A stretch of 64,000 nucleotides of DNA from Amanita rubescens (taxonomy: Eukaryota; Basidiomycota; Agaricomycetes; Agaricales; Amanitaceae), in assembly GCA_015039365.1 (NCBI GenBank), contig WION01000227.1:1-64000 (forward strand), read 5' to 3'. Shown piece after piece: positions 1-9,387 of this stretch. The notes under the pieces were generated by a model. It worked only from the letters and a program-made list of their open reading frames with translations, had not been told where the DNA came from and searched no databases. How positions within the stretch are numbered: the stretch's first letter is position 1; each line of letters starts with the position of its first letter. The position numbers were made by a program, and so were the translations under genes.

Positions 1-2
1 TC

Positions 3-140
3 AAAGGTCAGGGCTGCGCTTATAGCGCAACGGCGCCCATAACCGCGGCGCGCCATAGCGCTTCTTGCAAATATAAACGGTGCATTCAAGTACATTCGGT
101 TCCAAGTGAAGACCTGTGGGAAGCGAATGTGATTATGTGA
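3..140 (+). pseudogene. C-terminal exon of a two-zinc-finger family protein (copy A, cut by window edge)
   Basis: The first bases read as the last exon of the zinc-finger family seen seven more times in this window. The frame starting at base 3 shows the spacing GC-x12-H-x3-C (cysteine, then RHSASC), matching the second, C2HC-type finger of the intact copy at 12045-12892. It continues about 25 codons past the usual end to a TGA at 138-140. The upstream exons lie outside the window, so whether the copy works cannot be judged. The long tail differs from every other copy, which argues for decay or a shifted stop. Confidence 0.6.
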
Positions 141-464
141 AGTAAAGAGGCATCATGAAATGTATAACCTACGAGGCATAACTGCCCCAGTTGTAACCGT
201 ATGTAGATAAGAATCATGGGATGGACTGTCCCGTTTAACTTCTTGTGATTTCGGAGGTTGAGTGGATCCTAGTAATTACTGGCCACTGGTAGTACTTACT
301 GCCCTGACAACTTGAGTTAATTGGCCGTGCTGGGCACAGGTCATGAGAAAGACATCAAGCCAGCCAACTGGATGAAACAACGAAAACCGTGCAGTTTGTA
401 GGTTTGTGAGGAAATAACCTCGGGTTGTTCTCACCAGTTTTTGTTATGGCGTAACATGTTGCCG
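141..464. other. no gene seen
   Basis: No coding pattern found. A short stretch near 136-160 (agtaaagaggcatcatgaaa) recurs near 23998, so some of this is dispersed repeat. Confidence 0.5.
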
Positions 465-660
465 CTCATCCAGCTTCTTCTGCAGCGTCATTGTCAAAGC
501 ATTGGGATCAACCAGACCTGCCTTGTTTCGTGAAGTATTCCGAGTTCATCCCATAACTTGGGCAACTGAGACTGTTTCTTTGGTAATAAGGAGCATAGTA
601 CTCGGTCGACGAGGCGAGTTCAAACGAAAAAAAACAATCGTCGACTTGCCGAACTGACAC
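465..660 (-). pseudogene. DIRS-like reverse transcriptase fragment
   Basis: On the minus strand this translates, with frame changes, to pieces of the reverse transcriptase ORF at 49063-51096: a stretch like FELASSxEYYAPY just after the catalytic YxDD region, then a degraded LWNELGI region, then a DPNA-x-TMTL region. Order and orientation match the parent, but the DD pair is disrupted and frames are broken. It is a relic without function. A further tiny piece of the same ORF (the GNRGSQR region) may lie at about 1380-1425. Confidence 0.6.
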
Positions 661-769
661 AGCCACGATCATGCATGTGACATGTGACCAGAGCCACACC
701 GAAAATGGACATGTGAAGGTAACCCGCCCTGCCTGTTTCTCGGGGTCGTTTTCTCCAAATGCGCTCACC

Positions 770-1940
770 CTGTATAGCCCGCTCCTTTCTTAACGGCTGT
801 CTTTATCTTCAGGTGTCCCGCTATATTATGTAACAAATGCGCTAATCCTCGCTTTCACCTCTTCCAAGTTCCCAGTCCGAGCAGGCAATCGAACTCTGTT
901 CTTCAACCTCAACTTCTCGGATCTCATATTCGTGTTACAGAATGTATGTGTCTTCTTTTTCTCATTATACCCGAACTCATGCAAATCAATCAGGTGCCTT
1001 ACGCTATCATGTTACAATTACCTACTGCTTCGTTCCTCAACATTGTACCGAAGCTCCATACAGTCCCTCATCTATGCATCAAGAAGTCTCTTTGCCACCA
1101 TCAGAATGACATTCCAGGGAATTTTTTTGATGTCAGCCTTCTGTGCCAGCATGAAATTAAAGCCGCGTCTGAAACCAAAGGAGGAAGAAACCATTCGGTA
1201 CCGATCCACTTCAAGGGGTGCAAGCGTCCAAGCTAGGTGAGTTCAAGCGTTTTCTATTATTGGAGGTTGATACGAACCGAACGCAATCCAGAGGCCTTTC
1301 GCTTACTTATCCTGGAAGCAATGATGCCGCACTACGTGATATTAGCCCCCCGGTATTTCTGACATACCGGCAGTGGGGCAGCGAGTCCCAGTTCCCAAAA
1401 CTTGTGCAACGGTCAACATACCTTTAACGATGGTGACGATTCAATACGGATGCATAGGCAAAAGACGGCTTTTCAAAGATGGGTACGATCCGTTCCAGAT
1501 CCCGATGGCGATTGGAGATTCCTGGGACCTGGGCGGTGGAGGGGTGAATCGTGAATCGGACGGTCAGCTCCGCATGTTTCCTGGCTCTCCTCGTCGCTCC
1601 ATAGGAGCTCATGATGGAACTTGGGTCTACCAGGCCCACGGAGTGGTCGCCTTGACCAAATGCGCGGTCGTTGGACCTCAGGGGGCTGAAGTGCATCCCG
1701 AAACCCAAGCCCTATTCTCAGCTGACTCGCGGACCCATCCAATGATAGGGCCCTTCTGAATGCGTGTACGACTAGGCCTTATTCTATGTTTGTACAAACC
1801 TCAAGAATAGGGCATCTATCTTAAGCCCTACTCGTGGTTATCTGCCGTGAGATCACACTCAAGCGCCGCCTTCTTTAGGTTTCCACTCGTCAACCACCGA
1901 AGCTCACGCCCTATTCTACGTTAAGTCCACCTCATCCGGT
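770..1940. other. no gene supported
   Basis: Several short frames are open here, but none has a recognisable domain, intron structure or paralog in the window. A small piece near 1380-1425 resembles the reverse transcriptase at 50130-50160. Otherwise nothing assignable. Confidence 0.4.
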
Positions 1941-1944
1941 TTCT

Positions 1945-2375
1945 TTTCGACGAGGTAGGTTGTAACGTACAGGACAAGGAAGGTTCGTTTTCAACGTGGT
2001 TGCGCAGAACGCTCCATGAACAAGCCCCATTCTTCCATTCCGTCCCCCACTTCCATCACTCTCGTCTCTGGCTTTGATTCTCCCTCGCTGGGCTCTCTCT
2101 CCTCGCTGGACTCCATGGCCTTCCCTCCTCCGCGCATCTGCCTCCTTTGCGCCTCTCGTTCTTTTACCTCCTTCCTCCGCGCGCCTCTTTCCTTGTCCTG
2201 CGGGCGAGCCCTTCGTTCTCGGTACAATTCAGTCATGTTTGAAGTCCTAGTAGGCGCTGCATCTCCATCATAATCGCTGCTGCTCTCCTCGTCAGAAGTT
2301 TCGGCGGTCCTTTCTGAGGGGCTGTAGTATGCATCTGGACGAATACTTAACGTGAAAGCAAAAAGTTACCAAGCC
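1945..2375 (-). pseudogene. 3' end relic of the basic coiled-coil gene family (copy 1)
   Basis: The stretch is a close copy of the last exon and 3' flank of the families at 5892-7583 and 13033-13973. On the minus strand it keeps the DAYYSPSE/ETSDEESSSD region, and the following Arg/Glu/Lys-rich tail. Upstream exons, including the conserved KEFPEL...HNGWPIRQ exon, are absent beyond about 2375, so it cannot make the full protein. Confidence 0.55.
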
Positions 2376-2904
2376 AACTCATTACCTACATCTTCTGAAG
2401 CACGTGGACGATCTCAGATCTGGAGGAAAGTCGATGCTGTACACAAGCTCCATCATCTACGAGCGCAGTTCCCTGATATCGTGGTATGCTTTGATGGGTC
2501 CATGGACCTGAACATGTATCTATACGTAAATTCATGTTCACGCTGAGGCTGATGCCGCCTTTGCTCTGCGTGCAATAATCTAATTATATTTTAAACGGCC
2601 AGATAGTGAGGACAAGGGCGAGGCACCGTGTCCGAGCAGAAGTCTGGATCCCATGCACGAGCAACGATAATGATATAGCATCCAAACACCGATGAGACTT
2701 GGGAGCATATATAAATATTATAAGTGTCGTCGTGCATCATGTCAAAAAAGACACGCCTTTATTGGTCTGACTATGGGAGACTAATTTGGGAGCGCTTACG
2801 AATATGTTACATATAACGGGCATAAAATACAACAGCCTAACAGAACTGCAAGAACGGCGTTGAGCGCCAGTTAGCACATATGTATATCACGATTTCCAAC
2901 TTAT

Positions 2905-3324
2905 TCACTGTCCTGTGTTCAAAGTTTGGGTAAGAGGGCATGATGGATCGTCAATCGGCATTTTCTGTACCTTTTTGTCTCCCCTGGGCCCTTCATTCCG
3001 ACCGGCCTCCCTGCAGAGGATTTCGTTCCGAGCCGTGAACCCTAGGCACCTATTCCTTGGTAAGTAACCAAACCCGAAATTGCACATGAATGAGAATTAC
3101 CATACGGCGGCTCCTCCGCACAAAGCACCTGACCGAACTCTTGTCCTGACCGCATCTTTCGATGCTATAACGCAACTTGTTACTAGAAACCCGCATATGG
3201 CACCAGGGTCTCTGTTGCAACTGCTGGTGAAGACGGCGGGGACAGTAATATCCAACGGTGACGGAAGGGCAACAGCATTGGTCGCGAGAGTTGCGAGTAG
3301 TAGAGCGCGGAGGCTAAGCTTCAT
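2905..3324 (-). CDS. small secreted cysteine-containing protein, paralog 1
   Basis: Two exons (3324-3101 and 3049-2905) join through a 51-base intron with a GTAATT donor and TAG acceptor, giving 122 residues. The N-terminus is a clear signal peptide (MKLSLRALLLATLATNAVA, cleavage near ALP). The mature part has the motif C-x2-DPGAIC-G and a second cysteine pair ending C-x2-AAVWC across the splice site. The gene at 3920-4694 has the same signal-peptide layout, the same C-x2-DPGAVCG motif and an intron at the identical codon and phase (TG|G of the Trp codon), so the two are paralogs facing away from each other. Function is unknown; a secreted effector-like or surface protein is possible. The second exon is charged and unlike that of the paralog. 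Confidence 0.6.
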
Positions 3325-3481
3325 TTTGCCAGTTGAACGGCGAACTCGAGGCTGTCTTATGCCGGTGACACTAACACTTGTGACCTTGCTTCATCGCATC
3401 CATTCCTTTTTTGGAATACATAAACTGCAGTCATCATGTTGAAATTATGTCAAGAACTCACGTATTTAATGCACGTTGTAG

Positions 3482-3497
3482 CTGAGCGCTGAGCGCT
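3482..3497. repeat. 16-bp direct repeat CTGAGCGCTGAGCGCT, copy 1
   Basis: This exact 16-mer contains two AGCGCT palindromes and recurs at 3826-3841. Both copies lie in the 595-base space between the two divergent secreted-protein genes, so it may be a shared promoter element. That role is inference. Confidence 0.6.
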
Positions 3498-3825
3498 TAC
3501 CTCAAACCAATATACGCCATTGGAAACATCATTACAAGACAGCTAGGCAACGAACGGAGGTCCGGTAACGACGAACGGATATTCGCTTGGCAAATCGTTG
3601 AGCAAACATACCAGACATTCTAGACATAGCCAAGCATAGCCCGCTGACTCGCGTATCATTTAACCTTGCCAAATTCGGACCTCTCACTTCCAACCGGCGT
3701 CACGGCGTGTATACCTCCCGTGGTGGGCGGTGACCGGATATTGTAACCAAACGGGGCAATATCACTTCCCAAACGTTTGCATGTTCATTTCGCCGCGCGC
3801 CGGTCACGGTGTAAGTAGTTCGAGA

Positions 3826-3841
3826 CTGAGCGCTGAGCGCT
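3826..3841. repeat. 16-bp direct repeat CTGAGCGCTGAGCGCT, copy 2
   Basis: Identical to 3482-3497. This copy sits just upstream of the TATA box of the gene starting at 3920. Confidence 0.6.
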
Positions 3842-3855
3842 GAATGTCCAAATGC

Positions 3856-3862
3856 TATAAAG
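3856..3862 (+). promoter_or_regulatory. TATA box of the secreted-protein gene at 3920
   Basis: TATAAAG lies 58 bases before the ATG at 3920, with a pyrimidine/ACAA-rich leader after it. Placement fits a fungal TATA promoter. Confidence 0.55.
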
Positions 3863-3919
3863 GGAGAGTCGATCCAACATTACAGACCAGAACAACCAAC
3901 AAGTTCATCCTTCTCTTCA

Positions 3920-4694
3920 ATGCAACTCAATCTGAAGCTCGTCTCTGCCTGCCTCTTTCTCTTCGTTGGCGCGATAGTGTCGTCTGCAAACGCACTTCCT
4001 GCCAAACGGGAACTTGTGATATATGGTTCGGGGTATGTCGCGAAGCGGAACTTTGGCGGCTGCCCGTTGGATCCTGGTGCTGTCTGTGGTGGATTGGCAT
4101 CTGCATGTGGGGCTGCGCTTGCTACTGGCGCAGATGTCACTCTTGTCTGGCAAATAGTTTCATGTACCTGTGCAGCTATATGGTGAGTGCAGTGGTTTTT
4201 GCCATCTCCTCCTAGTGGCCTAGAATGACGCCTGCCATAGGTGCGGAGGTCAAGCCATCCTGAATCTTCTTTGCTGCTTGGGCAAGCTTCCGAATTGCGA
4301 TGGTGGCAATAACTTCATTGGTGACAAAAGCATCGACGTTTCTCAACAGGTGATTGATAACATCGCAACATTTGCCGACAATTTTGGAAATACCTTTAGC
4401 AATGGCGAGTTGTGGACCCCACTTTGTCAAAGTATATGCACTAACAAACTCACCAGCCGACCTTTTGCATGCCAGCCAAGGCAACGGAGGAGGAAGCATC
4501 GAAAACAATCCTGCTTTAGTAAACATTATTAATGAGATAATGCAACAAATTACTGGTGACGTGAGTACATCCATTTAAACTCGCAGATATACAACACTGA
4601 CAGAGATTCATTCTAGCCGAACGGCATGGCATCCCTAGATCAAGTTAACAGCTACTTGGAGGCGACTGACTTCGCTGCTGGTTGGCAGAACTGA
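3920..4694 (+). CDS. small secreted cysteine-containing protein, paralog 2
   Basis: Five exons (3920-4182, 4241-4349, 4400-4431, 4476-4560, 4617-4694) keep one frame and give 188 residues; introns are 44-58 bases. Residues 1-25 form a signal peptide (hydrophobic core CLFLFVGAIV, then ALP). The mature protein begins with a Cys/Ala/Gly-rich segment: C-x2-DPGAVCGGL-x3-C, then SCTCAAIWCGG and a CC pair. A hydrophilic tail without cysteines follows, ending ATDFAAGWQN. Exon 1 and its splice phase match the divergent gene at 2905-3324. The 32-base exon 3 is the weakest part of the model; it was chosen because it restores the frame. The N-terminal cysteine pattern loosely recalls small fungal secreted calcium-binding-type proteins, but I cannot confirm that. 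Function unknown. Confidence 0.6.
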
Positions 4695-4699
4695 GCTGT

Positions 4700-5890
4700 G
4701 GAGCTTCACATTCACTTCACATCAGGAAAACATGCATTTCATTTTGTATGTTTTTGTTAACTTGTACACTACTTATTCTACTTTTACGTCTTATGTACCC
4801 TTATGTATATACCTTAATTTGCGCGACAGTGCAAGGAGCGAAAGGAATTATAAGTGTTAGTTCAGCAATTCAACCAAGTCCCGCCGTTCCGCACTATCAC
4901 TGTTGCTCCCGGGATTGAAGAAGGCCATTCCGACGCCTTGTTTCATCCGATGTAACCAAACTACGTGCGGCAACAGCTACAGGTATACAACGAGTTTGCA
5001 AAGCCATCTCGCGTTTCGGCCGTACACTCGATCTTCTGTATGATGTTCCGGTCACGGCTTACGGAGGAAAATGTAGTTTTTGAGGTCTTGAACAAGAATC
5101 CGCATACGAAGAAATACAGCGCTAAACACAGGAATATTCGGTGAGCACCACGTTCAATTGGGTTAACTTGAAGATGTGGTTTCGACTCGAGAATGTTGCC
5201 TAGTACATTTGCCCCGGTGCGTGACCTGGATGGTAGTTGTGCCATCCCCACTATGCTTCTATCGTCCCACTAAACAGAACAGAACTAGAGAAAGAGATCC
5301 AGAGCCATAATTGCCGCGACCGCTCGTTGGTGGTATCTTCGGTAGCTCGTCGTACCATGGTGATAGTATAATGCTAGGAGGATTGTAGTGTAGTCGAGAT
5401 CAGACAAGCTTCCTCAACCGTTGTCAAAGACTCGATCGCCTTCTCCGTTAGCAAAGCGTTCGGAATGCGAACGATATATACTACCGACTCCCGGGTCTTG
5501 GTCTCTGACCGTGACTACGGCCAGTCTGTGGAGAGGCTAGCTTTGCGGGAAGAGTATTGCTGTTGCCGTCGTTCGGAATGGCTAAAAAGGGGATTTGGAC
5601 ATCATTGACGGCATCAACACTGCGAGCGAAGGCCGTTGTGTTGGTGGACAAGATTTTTTCAGCTCCCTGCGAACCTGACCAAGCAACACCAGGAGTCGCT
5701 TGCACCGCAGTTGAGGCGAATACACTCGTTTTGCGCGGTGACGCCGCGCAGAAGCGCCTCGTGGCGCATCAATTCCCACGACGCGACGCCGCTGATCGAA
5801 GCTGGGACTAATGTATCATGGTATTTAAAAACCTGTCGAGTATTACATGGCTTACCAATGCGTTCATCACCTTGTGCGCGGAAAAATTAG
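4700..5890. other. no gene supported
   Basis: Short open frames exist on both strands near 5480-5890. None shows a domain, a signal peptide or a paralog in this window. The minus-strand frame at about 5481-5705 reads protein-like but could not be identified. Confidence 0.4.
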
Positions 5891-5891
5891 T

Positions 5892-7583
5892 CTACCCTGT
5901 GAAAAGCATCTGAACAAGCACATGGAAACTTAATTTTGTGCCCAAACCATGATCAAGACGAATCGGGTCCCCGATTGCGGTATTCGTTTGTTTCCTGACG
6001 TGATTTCTCAGCGCGATGAAAAGAATGTCATCGTATTCTGCATCATCCTCATCGTCGCATTCGGAACCAACTTCCGCACTGTCAAGCATAAGAGTATGGT
6101 TCGTCAGTGGTCTGTGCGAGATCATCAGCAATGAGGTAGGTTGTAACGTACAGGACAAGGAAGGTTCGTTTTCGACGTGGTTGACCGTTGCGCAGAAGGC
6201 TCCATGAACAAGCCCCATTCTTCCATCCCGTCTCTCACCTCCATCACTCTCATCTCTGGCATTGATTCTCCCTCGCTCTCTCTCTCCTCGCTGGACTCCA
6301 TGACCTTCCTCCTCCGCGCATCTGCCTCCTTTACCTGCCTCCTTTGCGCCTCTCGTTCTTTTACCACCTTCCTCCGCGCGCCTCTTTCTTTCTCCCGCGG
6401 GCGAGCTTTTCGTTCTCGGTAAAATCAGTAATGTTTGACTTCCTAGTAGGCGCTGCATCTCCATCATGATCGCTGCTGCTCTCCTCGTCAGAAGTTTCGG
6501 CGGTCCTTTCTGAGGGGCTGTAGTATGCATCTGGACGAATACTTAACGTGAAAGCAAAAAGTTACCAAGACAACTCACAATTAACAAGCCTCCGAAGCCT
6601 CTTATTCCCATAGGAGTATCCACGTTCATGGCGTTCTTCAGCGGCCATCCCCTCTTGAAGTTTCTTTTCATACGAGACGCGATTCGAAAGATATTGTCGA
6701 ATCAATTGTCGTATCGGCCAACCGTTGTGAAAGGTCTTCAGCTCCGGGAATTCTTTCACAACCTTCGATGGGGCAAGTAAAACTGAATTGACATATAATT
6801 GTTACTTACATATCTGATAACTTTGCAGACGACCAGATCCTCTTGAACACTGATGCGCTTCGTCTTGTCGATATCATTCTAATATGATGTTGGACCCTTG
6901 ACTGTTTATATACGACAGTTTAAGACTCTGCGGCATAAATGTATGCACATCTACGCGTTTCGACGCTCAGATGTCTTTTAAGGAAAAGGGTCGTTCACGA
7001 GAGGGAAGGGTATAGTTTTCACTTGAGTGAGCCTTTGAGTTAAAAACGGATGGGCGAAGCCCCCGGGAGGGACTCCCGGCCCGAAACGCTGGGGGTCGGC
7101 AAGGCGAGCTGTGAGGGCGGGTGGGCGCCGAGCAGGTCAGCCTTTCGACCTTTCAAAAGCGCGTCGGACTAAGAAGGGAGGAAGACGTCTGAAGGGCGGC
7201 TTATCTTCCTTAGTTCGGACCTGAGAGAGGGAGTGGTGGGTGGGGCGCGAAAAGATCCGGAAGCTGCTGTAACGCAACCGAGGAGCTCTAATGGCGCGTC
7301 ACGAGAGCGAGCTGGAGTCGGTCACGTCGGGTCTCGCTGTCTTGATGTGGCAGGAAAGAGAAGGGAGACCGTGGCACAGCCACTTCGCTACCTCACACTT
7401 AGACTACATTCTACGCCACGCCTCATCCCTCGGCTAGCTTAGAATTACCATATACGCACCCTGATCTGATCGTATGTTCGTTTTCTGCGTATCAGCCTCC
7501 CCATTTGTTCACACAGGTTCCAGTCACGACCAGATCTCCCAGCTGGTCATGGAATAAGCTCGCGTCGGGGATCAGACTTCAAA
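5892..7583 (-). pseudogene. basic coiled-coil family gene, copy 2, interrupted
   Basis: The exons of the intact gene at 13033-13973 are found here in order on the minus strand. Exon 2-like sequence is at about 7583-7450, exon 3-like at about 6895-6800, the KEFPELKTFHNGWPIRQ exon at about 6765-6580, and the YYSPSE...SSSDHD exon at about 6540-6300. Exon 1 (the ATG exon) is missing: similarity stops near 7583. A 492-base foreign segment (6957-7448) sits in the intron between exons 2 and 3. The downstream part of the last exon differs from the intact copy and runs on toward 5892. Without exon 1 the copy is probably dead. Confidence 0.6.
6957..7448. mobile_element. 492-bp insertion with a 9-bp near-perfect target duplication
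   Basis: Compared with the uninterrupted paralog near 13670-13700, copy 2 of the coiled-coil gene has 492 extra GC-rich bases here. They are flanked by CATCTACGC (6948-6956) and CATATACGC (7449-7457), which match at 8 of 9 positions. The insert has no ORF with a recognisable product and no clear terminal inverted repeats. A non-autonomous element with 9-base duplications (as in Mutator-like transposons) is one reading; it is inference. Confidence 0.55.
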
Positions 7584-7869
7584 CTCCGAGTAAAGGGAAA
7601 ACAGACAGGGGAACGGGAGGTTGTCCTCGGTCCAGGGGTGTAGGAGGGTTGCGGTGGCACAGGGAGGACAGATGATTTCGCACGACGGACATGAGGATGG
7701 GGTTGTAGGAGGCCAGTGATGTGTAGAGGTGGAAGCGTTCGACGGCTGAGGTGCAATGCTCGATAATGCCGTCGCGGGTTGATTCATCGATATCTGAGTC
7801 GTCGAAGTCAGGTTCACCAGATTCGGCAGAGTGATTTAAACTCACTTTATTATGACCTTTCAAAACCAC
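7579..7869 (-). pseudogene. unidentified coding-like fragment
   Basis: A minus-strand frame reads DFDDSDIDESTRDGIIEHC and then a Leu/Pro-rich stretch with a CPSC/CHR-like region. Composition looks like an exon of a real protein, not noise. I do not recognise it. It sits exactly where exon 1 of the neighbouring coiled-coil copy should be, so it may come from a rearrangement that replaced that exon. Confidence 0.3.
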
Positions 7870-8150
7870 TCCTCATTCCTTCACTTAGTTGTTGGATTAT
7901 TCCCTGTGGTTGATGATGTTGAATCCATTTATCCCTATCCGGCTTGCGTAGTTCCTTGTGATGCCCATGAATCTAGGTACGCAACAGAAGCCCATGTCGC
8001 GCTAGAGGTTGGTGGTGGTGGGAGGAAGGATTTCGTTAGTGAGAAAGGAAGCGCATGCAACGCAATTGACAAGGGGCGGATAAGAAATGTATCGCAGTAA
8101 TTGAAATGACACGTATGATGTATACCAAGATGAAAGGTAGATAAGAGTGA
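7848..8150 (+). repeat. copy of the 3' flank of the zinc-finger gene at 15251-16012
   Basis: This region matches 16032-16260 over most of its length (shared blocks such as cctatccggcttgcgtagttcc and ctagaggttggtggtg). The gene itself is absent, so this is an orphan 3' flank from the zinc-finger expansion. Confidence 0.6.
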
Positions 8151-8329
8151 AAAAAAACAAAGGCAGACAGAAGGGTTTCTAATCCCACGACTTCACAAAC
8201 AATGACCCTTAATTGGAAGGAGAGATAGCCAGAAAGCAGCGCGCTGCGAGGCCGCGCGCCCTATAAAATTAGCTGGCTTCCTTTCTTCCTCAATGCCTAG
8301 TTGGATTAGATATAGTTTAGACTTTAAAC

Positions 8330-8500
8330 ATACTTTATTTCCATTTCGGTTAAGCTGTCTGCACGTGGAACCGGAAGTCACAAGGGATTTGCACAGCCTA
8401 GTCGACAGAACGAACTTGGCTTTCTATCCCATACTCCCAGGATCCTATATTCTTCTCGATTTGGAGTAGCATCAATGATTCCACCGATGTCGTTAGAAAA
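8330..8500 (+). repeat. duplicated upstream flank of zinc-finger copies
   Basis: Matches 11600-11790 closely, including atttccatttcggttaag and gattccaccgatgtcgtt. In both places it lies a few hundred bases upstream of a zinc-finger copy (8651 and 12045), so it is probably their shared promoter region. Confidence 0.55.
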
Positions 8501-8818
8501 AAGAACGAGGGAGGACGATGACAATTAATAAGGAGATAAAAGGGAAAAAGGCGGTGTCAGAATGCTGTTGGCCTTGTCTACAGCACTTGGCCAGGGCACA
8601 AAAAGCCAAGTTTCCCTTGCCACTCTCTCATACTCGTCCTGGTGCGCAGCATGAATTACCCATGTTTTTGCGGCTCAGGAGTTTGCCCCCCTTTATGGCT
8701 TGTGTACTAGTTCCTTGTGATGCCCATGATTCTAGGTTCAACTTGGGCGGATTTACACCAAGTTTCCAGCTTAAGTGTTACCCCAACTGCAAGCGAGCTG
8801 CGTCCATATGTGGTTAAT

Positions 8819-9006
8819 TGTAATCATACGATTACTAACAAACAACTACAATCAATCAACATACATATATTCGGATAGTTCATACACTTCGATATTCTTT
8901 CCTTTCCTTCTCCTTATCATCGTACCTAGGTACTCGTTCTCTCTTAACACGCTCTGGTCCTGTTCCGTCTCAAGTGATTCCCCTTTGAGTCCACAAAGGG
9001 TTTACA
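8819..9006 (+). repeat. 5' LTR
   Basis: 188 bases, TGTAATCATACG...GGGTTTACA. It contains no ATG on the plus strand. The target duplication TTAAT precedes it. Confidence 0.95.
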
Positions 9007-9387
9007 CTTTTTTTTGAACAGCAACTTGCGCGTTGACTCTCGACTCTCGAAATCCCCGGTCCCTACCGGTCTCCTTGTTACGTTTTGGCGCCAGCTAAAT
9101 CTTCTCGTAAATCGCCCAAGGCAAAGCAGGGCGAGTCTTCCCGGGGAACTACCAAACTTCGCTCAGGCGCTGTCACTCGGAGTACGCCGCATACAGCCAC
9201 CAGTACTCCGAAGGACGGATCTACACACCGCACCCTGCTCCCGCCGAGCACCGCTTCTTCCTCTTTGTCTTCTGAACCGCTTAACCCAACGTCTACACCG
9301 TTTTTGGAGGGCAATAAACTGCCCTCGCCACCGCCTCCATCGTCACCACCGTCTTCATCGTCTTCATCGTCATCGATCAGGGTTGTA

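Noticed and set aside
4212..4574. 120-codon minus-strand frame that looks hydrophobic and protein-like
   Set aside because: Antisense of exons 2-4 of the secreted-protein gene, whose splice model keeps frame over five exons.
2905..4694. Killer-toxin identity for the small secreted pair
   Set aside because: Only a signal peptide and a few cysteines support it; no dibasic processing pattern or known toxin motif was visible.
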